A stretch of 64,000 bases of DNA. Source: Gemmatimonadota bacterium. Lineage in GTDB: Bacteria > Gemmatimonadota > Gemmatimonadetes > Gemmatimonadales > GWC2-71-9. The notes below the pieces were generated by a model that was given only the letters and a program-made list of their open reading frames with translations, did no database searches and had not been told where the DNA came from. The position numbers and the translations under genes were made by a program. Within the stretch, counting starts at the first letter, position 1. Each line of letters starts with the position of its first letter. This document shows, one piece after another, positions 18,385 through 28,469 of this stretch. The stretch covers positions 1 to 64,000 of the forward strand of contig JAJCZX010000033.1 in assembly GCA_029262195.1 (NCBI GenBank), in the 5' to 3' direction.

Positions 18385-20298
18385 TCAATTGAAGTCCAGG
18401 TTCTCCGTTATTCGCGTTCCGTCGGCTCCAAACGCCTTCATATATCGCGATATTCGTTCTTTCGCTTTGTCGAGTGATTGGTTGTTCAGGTTGATGTTCA
18501 ACAGGTCGACGTACCAGGGAGCCTTGGTGTCGCTGCGCTGGTATGCTCTTGCGATTTCTAGAACTATGGGCAGGGTCGTATTTTTGGAATTGTCGTGAAC
18601 GTCTTTGTCGTCGGCTGCAAGGAGCTTTTCGTATTCTTCGTCCAACAGTCGGTTAAACAATTCCATGCCGAATACATCGCCCGCTTTGACCCCGGTCTCT
18701 TCGTCGTCTTCGGTCATGCGGGCTTCTTTGTGAATCCACTCCCAGAGGATGCTCATGCGGATTTCGCCCGTCGCCATATCCTCCATGAGATACAGGATGT
18801 CATTATTTCCGAAGGAATCGGCGGGCTTCAGAGCCGCAGCCTGAAACCCCTGACTGAAGGCGTTGCCGTACTGGAGCGCGACGCTTAAGAGATTGCGTGC
18901 GCCCCGAATGGTTCTCGGGGCGTCTTCCAGGAGCGTCAGGCCTCTGGCCTCCGCCGGCCCGTGTTTGAGGGGCGGGAATTCTCTCCTCAACTGGTTATCA
19001 TCGCCAACCTCTTCCCAGACCGGTCGTACGATGTGAACCATTTTCCAGTGGGCCACCCACTTGCCGCTTGCGCCTTCACTCTGCTCCCGCCTGGCTCCCG
19101 CAACGGCTTTTTCCATAGAAGCCGCGACACCCTCTTTCGATCCGACGGGTATGTTCGGCTCCATTCCTCCTTGCCATAATGCGCAGTTGCCGTCGGCGTC
19201 CAGCGTATTCACACACCGGCGGGCCCGGTCTTCGTAGTTCTTCATGTATCCGTACGTCATCGAAATTGCTTCGATGTTCGGATTGATGAACCCTTCATCC
19301 CATGCCATCGCGTCCGCTACACTGTTTATATAATCCCATCTTCCGGTGTTGTAGCCTACAAAGTGGGGACCCAGAGCAGCTCTAATTTCCATCAGTTGGA
19401 AAGTGGCTTCGAGTTGTTCCACAAGGACATAGACCTTCACAGTACCGATCGGGAGTTCGAGGTGATCTTCGAGGAGTGAAAGCAGCTGGTTCCAGAAAGC
19501 AGCTTCTTCGGCCGTCTGGATTTTCGGCAAGTAGAGTACGATGGACGAGTTGGTTTCTTGCAACCGTTCGTAATTGTTGACGACGTAAAGCGTTGTGTCC
19601 ACGATCGACGCCGAGAGCGCTTTTCCCCCGACGCGGATGTGTCGATCGTCAAGGTGAAGACCTCTGGCTCGAAAGATCACCGTCGTAAAATCGAGTTGTT
19701 TCTTCCAGTCGGCGATGATTTCGCGGCCCAAAAACCCATGGGCCCACTCGTTCATGCTCCGGGAGACTTCTTCCGCAATTTTCATGAAGCGCGGATCGCG
19801 ATCGATGGCGAGCTTGAGATTGCGCTGGTTGTCGAGGGACATCGACGCCACCTGACCGAGAGCGTCTTCTCCGTCAAACATCCAGCCGTCGGCTCCGGAG
19901 AGAAGAGCGTAGGCGACGTTTCTGAGGCTGGATTTCAACTCGGCGTGGGGCTTTGTCGCGGGCCCGGTTCCCTGAATCCATTGGCGTTGGAGATCGTGTG
20001 GAATTTCGGAACCCCTGAATTTCCCGCTTCGAGCATCTTTCACGGTCAGGGCTGTGCCTGGAACGACCGTTCCAGGGTCAAGAAAATCGATGGATTTGCG
20101 GCTGGAAAAACGATCGGCTCGCCGACGTATTCTGCTGTTCATTAAATCGGCTTGATCCGCATTCAGTGCTGACATGACTGCGAGCGCAGACAACGCATCA
20201 AGCGTGTAAACGTCGTGATATTGGGTGGCCAACCCGTCTCGGATAATCAGCTCTGTAGGTGCCGACGGCTCCAGGTCGGCGTCGGGCGAAGAACTCAT
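18385..20298 (-). CDS. aceB: malate synthase
   Basis: [57 protein letters not shown] typical of malate synthase; immediately upstream of aceA. Confidence 0.88.
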   Translation of the reverse strand: MSSSPDADLEPSAPTELIIRDGLATQYHDVYTLDALSALAVMSALNADQADLMNSRIRRRADRFSSRKSIDFLDPGTVVPGTALTVKDARSGKFRGSEIPHDLQRQWIQGTGPATKPHAELKSSLRNVAYALLSGADGWMFDGEDALGQVASMSLDNQRNLKLAIDRDPRFMKIAEEVSRSMNEWAHGFLGREIIADWKKQLDFTTVIFRARGLHLDDRHIRVGGKALSASIVDTTLYVVNNYERLQETNSSIVLYLPKIQTAEEAAFWNQLLSLLEDHLELPIGTVKVYVLVEQLEATFQLMEIRAALGPHFVGYNTGRWDYINSVADAMAWDEGFINPNIEAISMTYGYMKNYEDRARRCVNTLDADGNCALWQGGMEPNIPVGSKEGVAASMEKAVAGARREQSEGASGKWVAHWKMVHIVRPVWEEVGDDNQLRREFPPLKHGPAEARGLTLLEDAPRTIRGARNLLSVALQYGNAFSQGFQAAALKPADSFGNNDILYLMEDMATGEIRMSILWEWIHKEARMTEDDEETGVKAGDVFGMELFNRLLDEEYEKLLAADDKDVHDNSKNTTLPIVLEIARAYQRSDTKAPWYVDLLNINLNNQSLDKAKERISRYMKAFGADGTRITENLDFN

Positions 20299-20478
20299 AT
20301 ATTTCTCTCTCGGCTGGTTGCCGCGGAACGATATTTTAAGATGTCCCTCCGGGTCGAAATGTGTAAGAGGGGGTAAGGAAAGTGTGACTTCGGCCGTAGG
20401 CGGGTACTAGATGCAGAATTTTGGAGTATATTCGACGCCGATCCCCCGATTCAATCCCTCTGAACAGGAACAGGCCAG

Positions 20479-21045
20479 ATGTTACATGCGGTAGCCAGAA
20501 TATTCGAGCGGAATAAGAGGACTTCTAGTTTGATCCACATTGCGGTTGTCGGCCTCTTTCTGCTTCTGCCGGTGCCGGTCTCGGTCCAGGCTCAGGACGT
20601 TACTACGGTCATTTTGGTCCGGCATGCCGAAAAGGTGCGGGACGGTGGTGGAAGAGATCCAGACCTTACCGCCCAGGGTTACGCCAGAGCCACCGAATTG
20701 GTTCGCGTTCTTTCCGACATGAATATCGCGGCTGTGCATTCCACGCCGTTCATCAGGACCCGTGAAACCGCGCGCCCGGTAGCCGAGCACTTCGGGTTGG
20801 AGATAATTGAAACGATGCCGACAGGCTCCTTTATCGATGGTATGGCTCGCACGATAAAGGAGAACCACCGGGGTGAAGTTGTGCTCGTTGTGGGGCATTC
20901 CAACACAACGCCATCCCTGGTCAACGGCTTGATTGGAACATCGATCCCTCAAATCGATGACGACCGGTTTGATGATCTTTTCGTTGTTACGATTAACTCG
21001 GACGATACTGGGAGTTTCGTGAGGTTGAAGTACGGGGAGCGGTGA
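20479..21045 (+). CDS. histidine phosphatase (phosphoglycerate mutase-like) family protein, exported
   Basis: VILVRHAEK, HSTPFIRTRETARPVAEHFG, VLVVGHSNTTP. Confidence 0.85.
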   Translation: MLHAVARIFERNKRTSSLIHIAVVGLFLLLPVPVSVQAQDVTTVILVRHAEKVRDGGGRDPDLTAQGYARATELVRVLSDMNIAAVHSTPFIRTRETARPVAEHFGLEIIETMPTGSFIDGMARTIKENHRGEVVLVVGHSNTTPSLVNGLIGTSIPQIDDDRFDDLFVVTINSDDTGSFVRLKYGER

Positions 21046-21062
21046 GCTGGGAGCTGGGAGTG
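21035..21062. repeat. degenerate 7-bp tandem repeat, 4 units, GGGAGCT type
   Basis: GGGAGCG GTGAGCT GGGAGCT GGGAGTG, overlapping the stop codon of the upstream gene. Confidence 0.7.
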
Positions 21063-21317
21063 GTTTGGTCAAATCACGGCCTCACTCACTCAGTCGAGTG
21101 ATTCTCGGGCTGCGGACAAAAGTATCCCGGAATGGGCCAGGGGTTATTTCCACAGAGGTAACTAGCGGTAGTGGGGGGTAAATCGTTCGCGGGCGTACAG
21201 TGCCGGCACGGCACCTGAGGCTCTCGCTTTTTGCCAATGATTCGCCAGGAACAGGCCTGCTTGATTTGTGTATAGCAATGTTGGTACTATAGCAACGCTA
21301 GTCATTGAGGGGAGCCT

Positions 21318-21650
21318 ATGGCAGGATCGACACTTGGCGAGTTCGAGCATCACGTAATGCTGGCTGTTTTGCGGCTTGGCAAGCGGGCGTATAGCGTGAG
21401 CATATTCAGCGAACTCGAAACCCAACTGGGCCGGGGGATTCAGTTACCCGCTGTGTACGTTGCATTACGGCGGCTGGAGAAAAGGGAATTGGTTTCCTCC
21501 CGACTCGTCGTTCCAGACGAAGACAAGGGAGATGCGAGACATCCTCGCCGCTACGTAAAACTCACCGACGAGGGTCTCCATCGATTGAAGAAGTCGCGCG
21601 ACGGTTTCCTTAAACTCTGGGACGGCGTGGAAGCTCGACTCGATGCCTGA
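21318..21650 (+). CDS. PadR-family transcriptional regulator
   Basis: GEFEHHVMLAVLRLGKRAYSVSIFSELETQLGRGIQLPAVYVALRRLEKRELVSSR...RRYVKLTDEGLHRL. Confidence 0.85.
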   Translation: MAGSTLGEFEHHVMLAVLRLGKRAYSVSIFSELETQLGRGIQLPAVYVALRRLEKRELVSSRLVVPDEDKGDARHPRRYVKLTDEGLHRLKKSRDGFLKLWDGVEARLDA

Positions 21651-24234
21651 ACAACCTCCCCGCTTGGGAACCAAAATCCTGGCTGTGCTCACTGCGGGCA
21701 ATAGAGAGTTTGCAGCCGATCTCCACTTTCTTTATCTGGAGCGATGTAATGCGGTAGGTGGGCTACGCGCCGGCCTATGGTATTGGAAGCAGTTGATCTG
21801 GTTTGCCCTGCTTCGCCCAATCTCGCCCGGTAATCTCCATTCAGGAAACAAAAGGAAAGCCTCTTCCATGGACCACCTAATTCAGGATATCTCGTTTTCA
21901 CTCCGGTCACTGTTGCGCCAGAAGAGTTTCGCCGTCGTCGTCTTGCTAACTCTGGTTCTGGGTATCGGGATGAACACAGCCATCTTCAGTATCCTGTATG
22001 GCGCCCTGTATCGACCGCTGGAGTACCGATCACCGGAGGAACTCATACAGGTTGGTCGTACTCGAACCGAAGTGGCGAATGCGCTGCTGCCTGTGTCCAT
22101 CCCCATGTTCCTTGACATGCAAAGCGACCTGGGCAGCCTCGCAGGATTCGAAGCGTACACCGGTTCGACGGCTTTGCTCGGCATCGGATCTGATTCCAAA
22201 CTGGCTCAGGGCACACGGGTGACGGGAGGAATGTTCAATCTTCTGGGCGTTCCGGCCCTTCTTGGGAGGGGGCTTGTCCCTTCGGATGGAGACCTGGGGT
22301 CTGAAAAAGTCGTTGTTCTCAGCGACGAGATGTGGCGCTCCAGTTTCGGTTCCGACCCGTCCATCGTTGGCACGGTTGTCAATCTATCGGAAGAGCCGCA
22401 TACCGTTGTCGGTGTGATGCCGGCAGGATTCAAAACCGGAAACGGTCTTTTCTGGGTTCCGTTCCAATGGACGGATGAACAAAAATCCACGAATCGGGGC
22501 AGTAATTTTCTGAGAATCCACGCCAGAGTACCGGACGGCAGCGACCTCACCCGGATCAGCGAAGAGCTGGACGTGAAGTGGCGGAACCTTGGTGCGCGTT
22601 TCCAGGACTCCTACGATGAATCGGGTATGGCAGCGATGCCGTTGCTCGACTATAAGATGCGCCGTAGCCGAGGGGGGCTCACGATGTTGGGAGGCGCTGT
22701 AGGGCTCGTGCTTTTGATTGCCTGCGTAAACGTGATTAATCTGCTGATGGTGAGAAACGAGGCGAGGCAAAAAGAGATTACGGTTCGGGCCGCCCTGGGC
22801 GCTTCGCGTGCTAGAATTGTCAAGCAACTATTGACCGAGAGTTTTGTGGTCTCAGGTGTTGGCGGAGTGCTGGGAGTGGTCACTGCTGCGATTGCACTGC
22901 GAGCAATGCTTCAAATGTTTGGAGACCAGATACCCCGTGCCGACGAAATCGGATTGGATAGTTCGGTCTTGTTGTTCTCCGTTGCACTGACGCTCATCAC
23001 CGGCTTGTTGGTGGGTATCGTACCGGCAATGCGCGCGGGTGGCGGATCTGACCAACTCCGAAGTTCTCGCGGCGCCACCGGACGCGTGTCGTATCTCCAG
23101 CGAAGCCTGATCGTTACCGAGGTGGCACTGGCACTCATGCTTGTGACCGGCACGGGGCTACTGGTTAAGAGCTTCTGGGTCGCCACCAGTGCCAATCTGG
23201 GCTTAGCGGCTAACAACATTTTGGCAGCCAACATTTTTCTTCCGAGCGCCAAATACCCGGACGGAGAGCAAAGACGGTCATTCTTCACTGAGCTTAAGGA
23301 GCGCCTTGAAGCGACTCCCGGCATAGAGGGCACCGCCATGACCAGTATGGTACCGATACGGAACTTCGGGTTTAATGTGAATCGAGTCGAGGTCGACGGC
23401 GAGCCTGATCGCTTCGCTACCTTCGTCGAGTTTCGCAGCGTAACCCCCGACTACTTCGATACTATGGGGATCCCCGTCTTGCAGGGACGCGTATTTGCGA
23501 ACCCCGGAGAAGAAGACTCACGGCGAGAGATAGTGATCAACCAGGAACTGTCTGATCAGCTTTTTCCCGATGGAGACGCGGTCGGACGGCGCCTTGCCCG
23601 TAACGGCGGACTGGAAATTGTCGGGGTGGTGGGAAACGTGAAGCAATACGGGCCGGACCGCAGGCAGCCTCCCGGATGGTACCAGCCCACCAGAACGGCA
23701 TCCAATCTGATGATTCGCACGGCCGGTTCTGCCGGTGATTTTGTGGCGAATCTGAGAGGCATAGTGGCTTCGGTCGATCCTGACGCTTCGGTGTTCCGTC
23801 TTGCAACGATGGATCAGATCGTCTCTGAATCGCTGGGGCCGCGACGATTCCAGTTAATCTTGCTAACGATTTTTGCGGGGGTCGCTCTGTCTTTGGGAAC
23901 GGTGGGCATTTACGGCGTGTTATCTTATTCGGTGGAACGGCGCACCAAAGAAATCGGAGTTCGCCTTGCCCTTGGGGCGTTGCCGTCTGCGGTGATTAGA
24001 GACGTGGTCGTTGGTGGGGGAGTATTAGTAGCTCTTGGAGTTGTTGTGGGGTTGGGAGGATCGTTCGCGATGCAACGGTTCATTACCGGGCTTCTCTACG
24101 GGGTGGAGGGAGTTGACCTGACCGTCTACGCGGCTGTATCGGCCGTGTTGCTCACCGTGTCCTTATTGGCCGCGGTTCAACCGGCGAGGCGCGCTGCGTC
24201 GGTGGATCCTGTGCAGGTGCTTCGCGATGAGTAG
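21643..24234 (+). CDS. ABC transporter permease, FtsX/MacB_PCD duplicated type (ADOP family)
   Basis: Two PCD/FtsX modules; RQKEITVRAALGASRARIVKQLLTESFVV and RTKEIGVRLALGALPSAVIRDVV. Confidence 0.85.
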   Translation: MPEQPPRLGTKILAVLTAGNREFAADLHFLYLERCNAVGGLRAGLWYWKQLIWFALLRPISPGNLHSGNKRKASSMDHLIQDISFSLRSLLRQKSFAVVVLLTLVLGIGMNTAIFSILYGALYRPLEYRSPEELIQVGRTRTEVANALLPVSIPMFLDMQSDLGSLAGFEAYTGSTALLGIGSDSKLAQGTRVTGGMFNLLGVPALLGRGLVPSDGDLGSEKVVVLSDEMWRSSFGSDPSIVGTVVNLSEEPHTVVGVMPAGFKTGNGLFWVPFQWTDEQKSTNRGSNFLRIHARVPDGSDLTRISEELDVKWRNLGARFQDSYDESGMAAMPLLDYKMRRSRGGLTMLGGAVGLVLLIACVNVINLLMVRNEARQKEITVRAALGASRARIVKQLLTESFVVSGVGGVLGVVTAAIALRAMLQMFGDQIPRADEIGLDSSVLLFSVALTLITGLLVGIVPAMRAGGGSDQLRSSRGATGRVSYLQRSLIVTEVALALMLVTGTGLLVKSFWVATSANLGLAANNILAANIFLPSAKYPDGEQRRSFFTELKERLEATPGIEGTAMTSMVPIRNFGFNVNRVEVDGEPDRFATFVEFRSVTPDYFDTMGIPVLQGRVFANPGEEDSRREIVINQELSDQLFPDGDAVGRRLARNGGLEIVGVVGNVKQYGPDRRQPPGWYQPTRTASNLMIRTAGSAGDFVANLRGIVASVDPDASVFRLATMDQIVSESLGPRRFQLILLTIFAGVALSLGTVGIYGVLSYSVERRTKEIGVRLALGALPSAVIRDVVVGGGVLVALGVVVGLGGSFAMQRFITGLLYGVEGVDLTVYAAVSAVLLTVSLLAAVQPARRAASVDPVQVLRDE

Positions 24235-24267
24235 CGACTCGAAACACCCGGCCGCAAATTGACGCGG

Positions 24268-24951
24268 TTAGTGGAACCTCAGGCCAATTGAAAAACCGAA
24301 AACCGCCTGGGTGGTGTCGGCCCGATCCGGCCCGAGGAAGAATCTGCCGTTGGGCCCGCGTAGGGTTGGCCCCAGTGATGTTTGTTTTGCGAGTAGCCCT
24401 CTTAATTGAAGTACCAGTGAATAGGACGAGCCCATCGGTACTTCGAACCCGATGCCAGCCATAGCTCCCGGACCTGATCCTTCTGATTTTTCTAGCGGGC
24501 GCGTACCCACTCTGGAGCTACTCACACCGACGCCAACCGTCACGAAAAACCCAGATGTGGTGCTCGGGTAATAATGCACTGCTAGCGAACGCAACGTCCC
24601 TGACTCTTCTGGCGCCAGATTCGGTCGGTTCCACCCCTCCGTCGACAACCCCAGGATGAGATTCGGGTTTATAGTCCAACCCACCGACAGGTGCGAGATC
24701 CAGGAGAAGAAACGACCCTCCGAACGACATGGCGTGCCCTGAGAATCTCCGTTGACCAACGCGGTGCATCCGTAGTTCAGACTGCTCGGCCCAAGGCCAA
24801 ATTCCAAGGTCAAACCCCGCCGTTTGTGCCGGTCAGATTGCTGTGCGTTAAGGTCACGGGGTGGCAAAAGGCAGCTAATTGCCAGTATCAAAAGGAGCGA
24901 GCAAATCGCACGGGTGGACCTGGATCTCGTGACTATCTGTGGTTTTGCCAT
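24268..24951 (-). CDS. outer-membrane beta-barrel hypothetical protein
   Basis: Signal peptide; strand-rich; C-terminal GFSIGLRFH. Confidence 0.5.
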   Translation of the reverse strand: MAKPQIVTRSRSTRAICSLLLILAISCLLPPRDLNAQQSDRHKRRGLTLEFGLGPSSLNYGCTALVNGDSQGTPCRSEGRFFSWISHLSVGWTINPNLILGLSTEGWNRPNLAPEESGTLRSLAVHYYPSTTSGFFVTVGVGVSSSRVGTRPLEKSEGSGPGAMAGIGFEVPMGSSYSLVLQLRGLLAKQTSLGPTLRGPNGRFFLGPDRADTTQAVFGFSIGLRFH

Positions 24952-25018
24952 ACGGCAAACAATTAGTCATCTGGGCGTCAAGCAGGGGTCAAGGAACGGA
25001 ACCATTTTTCACCGGCAA

Positions 25019-25041
25019 GGTATCTGTAATTGACAGATACC
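25019..25041. promoter_or_regulatory. perfect 9-bp inverted repeat (5-bp spacer), candidate PadR operator
   Basis: GGTATCTGT AATTG ACAGATACC, 18 bp before the start of the PadR ORF at 25059. Confidence 0.6.
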
Positions 25042-25058
25042 TGTAAGGTGCAGACAAA

Positions 25059-25415
25059 ATGAAACAGAGCGTAAAAAATTTATTGCCGCTTCCGGCGACC
25101 GATTTTCAACTCCTCCTATTGCTATGCAAGGAGCCGATGCATGCGTATGGGATTGCTGGCGCCGCGGGGAGCGACGGGGGGGCACGCCTCGAAATAGGAT
25201 CGCTGTACAGGGTGTTGGCTCGGATGTTGAAATCCGGTCTGATTGAAGAGATTCCGCCAAAGACCGCGGTCTCGGGGAACGAAGCCAAGCGAAAGTATTT
25301 CCGGATAACTCCCCTGGGTAGGAAGGTCGCCAGTGCAGAAGCGCGACGGCTAAAGAGTGCGCTGGAAACTGCGGTCGATCGGAAACTCATTGAGATTCCC
25401 TGGAGGACGTCATGA
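25059..25415 (+). CDS. PadR-family transcriptional regulator
   Basis: DFQLLLLLCKEPMHAYGIAGAAGSDGGARLEIGSLYRVLARMLKSGLIEE...RKYFRITPLGRKVASAEARRL. Confidence 0.85.
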   Translation: MKQSVKNLLPLPATDFQLLLLLCKEPMHAYGIAGAAGSDGGARLEIGSLYRVLARMLKSGLIEEIPPKTAVSGNEAKRKYFRITPLGRKVASAEARRLKSALETAVDRKLIEIPWRTS

Positions 25416-28087
25416 TACGGAGTTTCTTAGATCGATTGGTAACGCTCCTGGTTCACGGTGCGTTTTACGCGTTCCCGAAGGATTTTCGAGAGCTTCATAA
25501 GGCTGATATGATGAACCTACAGGCGGAGCGTCACCGAGAGGCGTGGAGGTCGGGTGGGGTTGTTGCGGCATTGTGGGACATTGTACGTCTAATCCCAAAC
25601 CTGATCGCATCGGGTCTGGTTGAGAGAATCAACTCGGGCCGATCGAAAAGCGCACGCGGTCGTGTCGGGTGGTTCGGGGTTCTTTGGAGCGATATTCTCG
25701 TGTCTTTAAGGTCGTTGCGTCGTACGCCCGGGTTTGTTGCTGTAGCTGCAATCCCGATGGCTCTGGGCATCGCGGCATCGACCTCCGTCTTTTCCATTGT
25801 CGACGGGGTGTTCCTTCGCCCGTTGCCTTATTCGGAACCAGATCGGATCGTTGTTTTGGGAACGGCCTGGCCCGGCGATTTGGCCAGCAGGATTTCGATT
25901 CCTAATTTTCTCGACGTCGCCGATCGAGCTACCTCCTTTGAAGGTCTGGCGAGTTTCCGAAACGGCACTTTCCTGCGGCACACCGAAGAGGGGCTTGAGC
26001 GGGCAAGGGTCGGCAGAGTCTCTTCCAATTTTTTTCAAGTACTCGGCGTTCAGCCAGAGATCGGACGCACTTTCCGAGACGACGACGAAAGGACTGTGGT
26101 ACTTTCTCACGCTGAGTGGGCTGACCGGTGGAGTTCGGACCCGGCAGTAGTCGGCAGGACGATCGAAATGGAAGTCCTGGGACGGGAGTCGGCTACAAAC
26201 ATCTATACGGTGGTGGGGGTGCTGTCCCGCGGATTCGTTCCCCCTGAGGGGTTAGGGGCTTCTGACGAGATCCGGCTGTGGGTTGTACCGCCGATTGACC
26301 GGGGATTCATAGAGCGGACGCGGGCATTTAGTCTCACTACGGCCATCGGCCGACTTGGTAGTGGCGTCGAATTGTCCAGGGCTGGGGAAGAAGTGTCGCT
26401 GATTGGTGGAAACCTGGTGTCGGAATACCCGGAGGCTAATTCCCGGGAGAACGACGCCAAGGTATTCTCTATCACCCCTTTGCACGAACTGACTGTCGGA
26501 GACGTGGGAACACGCCTTGTGCTGTTGATGGTTGGGGTTTGTTCTTTGTTGCTGATCGCTTGCGCTAACGTGGCCAACCTGTTTCTTGCCAGAAGCGACC
26601 GCGCACAGCACGAAATCTCCCTCAGATTGGCCCTCGGCAGCAGTCGTACTCGAGTCGTCGGCCAGGCGCTCCTGCAAAGCGGGATAATCGCAGCGGTAGG
26701 AGGGGTTGTGGGCGTTGGGCTCACCTTTGCGATAGTGTCATGGTTCGTCTCATACAGCCCTGGTGATGTCCCGCGGTTGGCTGAGATAACGGTTGAGCCG
26801 AGGACGCTGATTTTTGCGATTACAGCCACCGGTTTAGCTGCCATGTTGTCGGGCCTTTTCCCCGCCATCGGGACCCTTGGCCGGCAACCGGGGGAAGTCC
26901 TCCGGAGTGGGGCACGCACTTCTAGCGGCCGACTCCATCTAACACGAAGCACCCTGGTGGCGGCAGAGTTGGCGCTGGCTGTGGTTCTTCTCGTGGTCTC
27001 ATCGGTGACTATGACGGCATTTCTAAGGACGCTGAATCGAGATCTTGGATTTGATCACGACGAGGTCATTACGATGCGGATCAGCGCGCCCAGGGATCAG
27101 TCCGGTGAAGCGTCTGTGGCTTTTTTTCATGAGGTCGTCCGCCGCGTGAATGCGCAACCGGGCCTGTCCGAGGCCACCTCAACAAATTTCGGAGTCGAGT
27201 CATCCCCGCCTCAGGTCTATAAAGTAACGACCGACCCAGGAGATGAGCCGGTCGGGGTCGGTACCCATATTGTAATGGCGGGATTCTTCGAGTTGTTGGG
27301 AATAGACGTTCTCAGGGGGCGTTCATTCACAGAAGTCGATGCAGCTAACGCCCTTCCCACCGCAATAGTGAGCACAAGTTTTGCCGAGAAATATTGGCCC
27401 GGAGAGGTGGCAGTTGGGAAGACGATCTTGATTGCGGAGCGTCCGGCAATCGAGGTGGTTGGAGTAGTTGCGGATCTGGCAACCCAGGGTGCCGCGGCCA
27501 ACATAGGTCCGACGGTATTCTTGCCATACGCACAACACTCCTGGTTAGGTAGTGTTTTGATCATGTCGCGTTACTCGGGTGACGCTGGCGCGGCTGCCAG
27601 GGGTATGCGAGAGGCGCTTCGTCTCGTTGATCAGAACATACTCCCGGAATATCTCAGTACCCTTACCGATGACCTTGGGGCCACCGTTCGTGAGCCGAAG
27701 TTTTATTCCTATTTATTGACCGGTTTTTCGATAACGGCGCTCCTCCTTGCCGCCGTCGGAATACACGCCACACTGTCCTACATGGTGCTTGGTAGGAGAA
27801 AGGAGATCGGCATCCGGATGGCCCTGGGTGCAACTCACACCAGAGTGGTTGGATTGGTGCTTAAACACGGCATGTCGATCGTTGCCGCGGGACTAATCGC
27901 AGGGGTTTTCTTTTCCCGGCTGGCACTACCCCTCGTTGAATCTGTTGTTATTGGGGCGGCAGCAGTTGACCCGGACGACGTTCTTGTGGTTCTAGCGGTC
28001 CTGATACTTGTGTCTGTAGTAGCCTGTGTGCGTCCCGCGAGACACGCTTCTCTAGTGGAACCGATGGAGGTGTTAAGAGAGGATTAA
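25412..28087 (+). CDS. ABC transporter permease, FtsX/MacB_PCD duplicated type (ADOP family)
   Basis: N-terminal YAFPKDFRELHKADMMNLQAERH segment and two PCD/FtsX modules; RAQHEISLRLALGSSRTRVVGQALLQ, RRKEIGIRMALGATHTRVVGLVLKHG. Confidence 0.85.
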   Translation: MIRSFLDRLVTLLVHGAFYAFPKDFRELHKADMMNLQAERHREAWRSGGVVAALWDIVRLIPNLIASGLVERINSGRSKSARGRVGWFGVLWSDILVSLRSLRRTPGFVAVAAIPMALGIAASTSVFSIVDGVFLRPLPYSEPDRIVVLGTAWPGDLASRISIPNFLDVADRATSFEGLASFRNGTFLRHTEEGLERARVGRVSSNFFQVLGVQPEIGRTFRDDDERTVVLSHAEWADRWSSDPAVVGRTIEMEVLGRESATNIYTVVGVLSRGFVPPEGLGASDEIRLWVVPPIDRGFIERTRAFSLTTAIGRLGSGVELSRAGEEVSLIGGNLVSEYPEANSRENDAKVFSITPLHELTVGDVGTRLVLLMVGVCSLLLIACANVANLFLARSDRAQHEISLRLALGSSRTRVVGQALLQSGIIAAVGGVVGVGLTFAIVSWFVSYSPGDVPRLAEITVEPRTLIFAITATGLAAMLSGLFPAIGTLGRQPGEVLRSGARTSSGRLHLTRSTLVAAELALAVVLLVVSSVTMTAFLRTLNRDLGFDHDEVITMRISAPRDQSGEASVAFFHEVVRRVNAQPGLSEATSTNFGVESSPPQVYKVTTDPGDEPVGVGTHIVMAGFFELLGIDVLRGRSFTEVDAANALPTAIVSTSFAEKYWPGEVAVGKTILIAERPAIEVVGVVADLATQGAAANIGPTVFLPYAQHSWLGSVLIMSRYSGDAGAAARGMREALRLVDQNILPEYLSTLTDDLGATVREPKFYSYLLTGFSITALLLAAVGIHATLSYMVLGRRKEIGIRMALGATHTRVVGLVLKHGMSIVAAGLIAGVFFSRLALPLVESVVIGAAAVDPDDVLVVLAVLILVSVVACVRPARHASLVEPMEVLRED

Positions 28088-28469
28088 CAGCAGAACAGTA
28101 GTAGTCCAACACCACGTCAATCATCCGACGGCCGTCGTTCTGGTGGGGCGACCCGGAAAACCAGCAAGGAGTGGGACTCATCCCTTCCGATTAAAACCGT
28201 CGTAAAGCCCAGGGCGGTGCTGATCCGTTCCCTTAGCGGGGTTAGAAACCCTTAGCGCGCGTTAGCCGCCCAATTAAGGCGAAAACATTCTCCGTGAAAT
28301 CATGTATATGGTGTGTGCCCTGCAAAAGCCACTGGATCGTTGTACGGCTGGTTGGTATCGCGGCTCGGACAGTTGTTCGGTGACAATCGTTTCGATCTTG
28401 GCGCTATCGCGGCCCTGGGCTCACGGATATCGATTGATGAATCCTTCGAAAGAGATTTGAGGCAACCAG

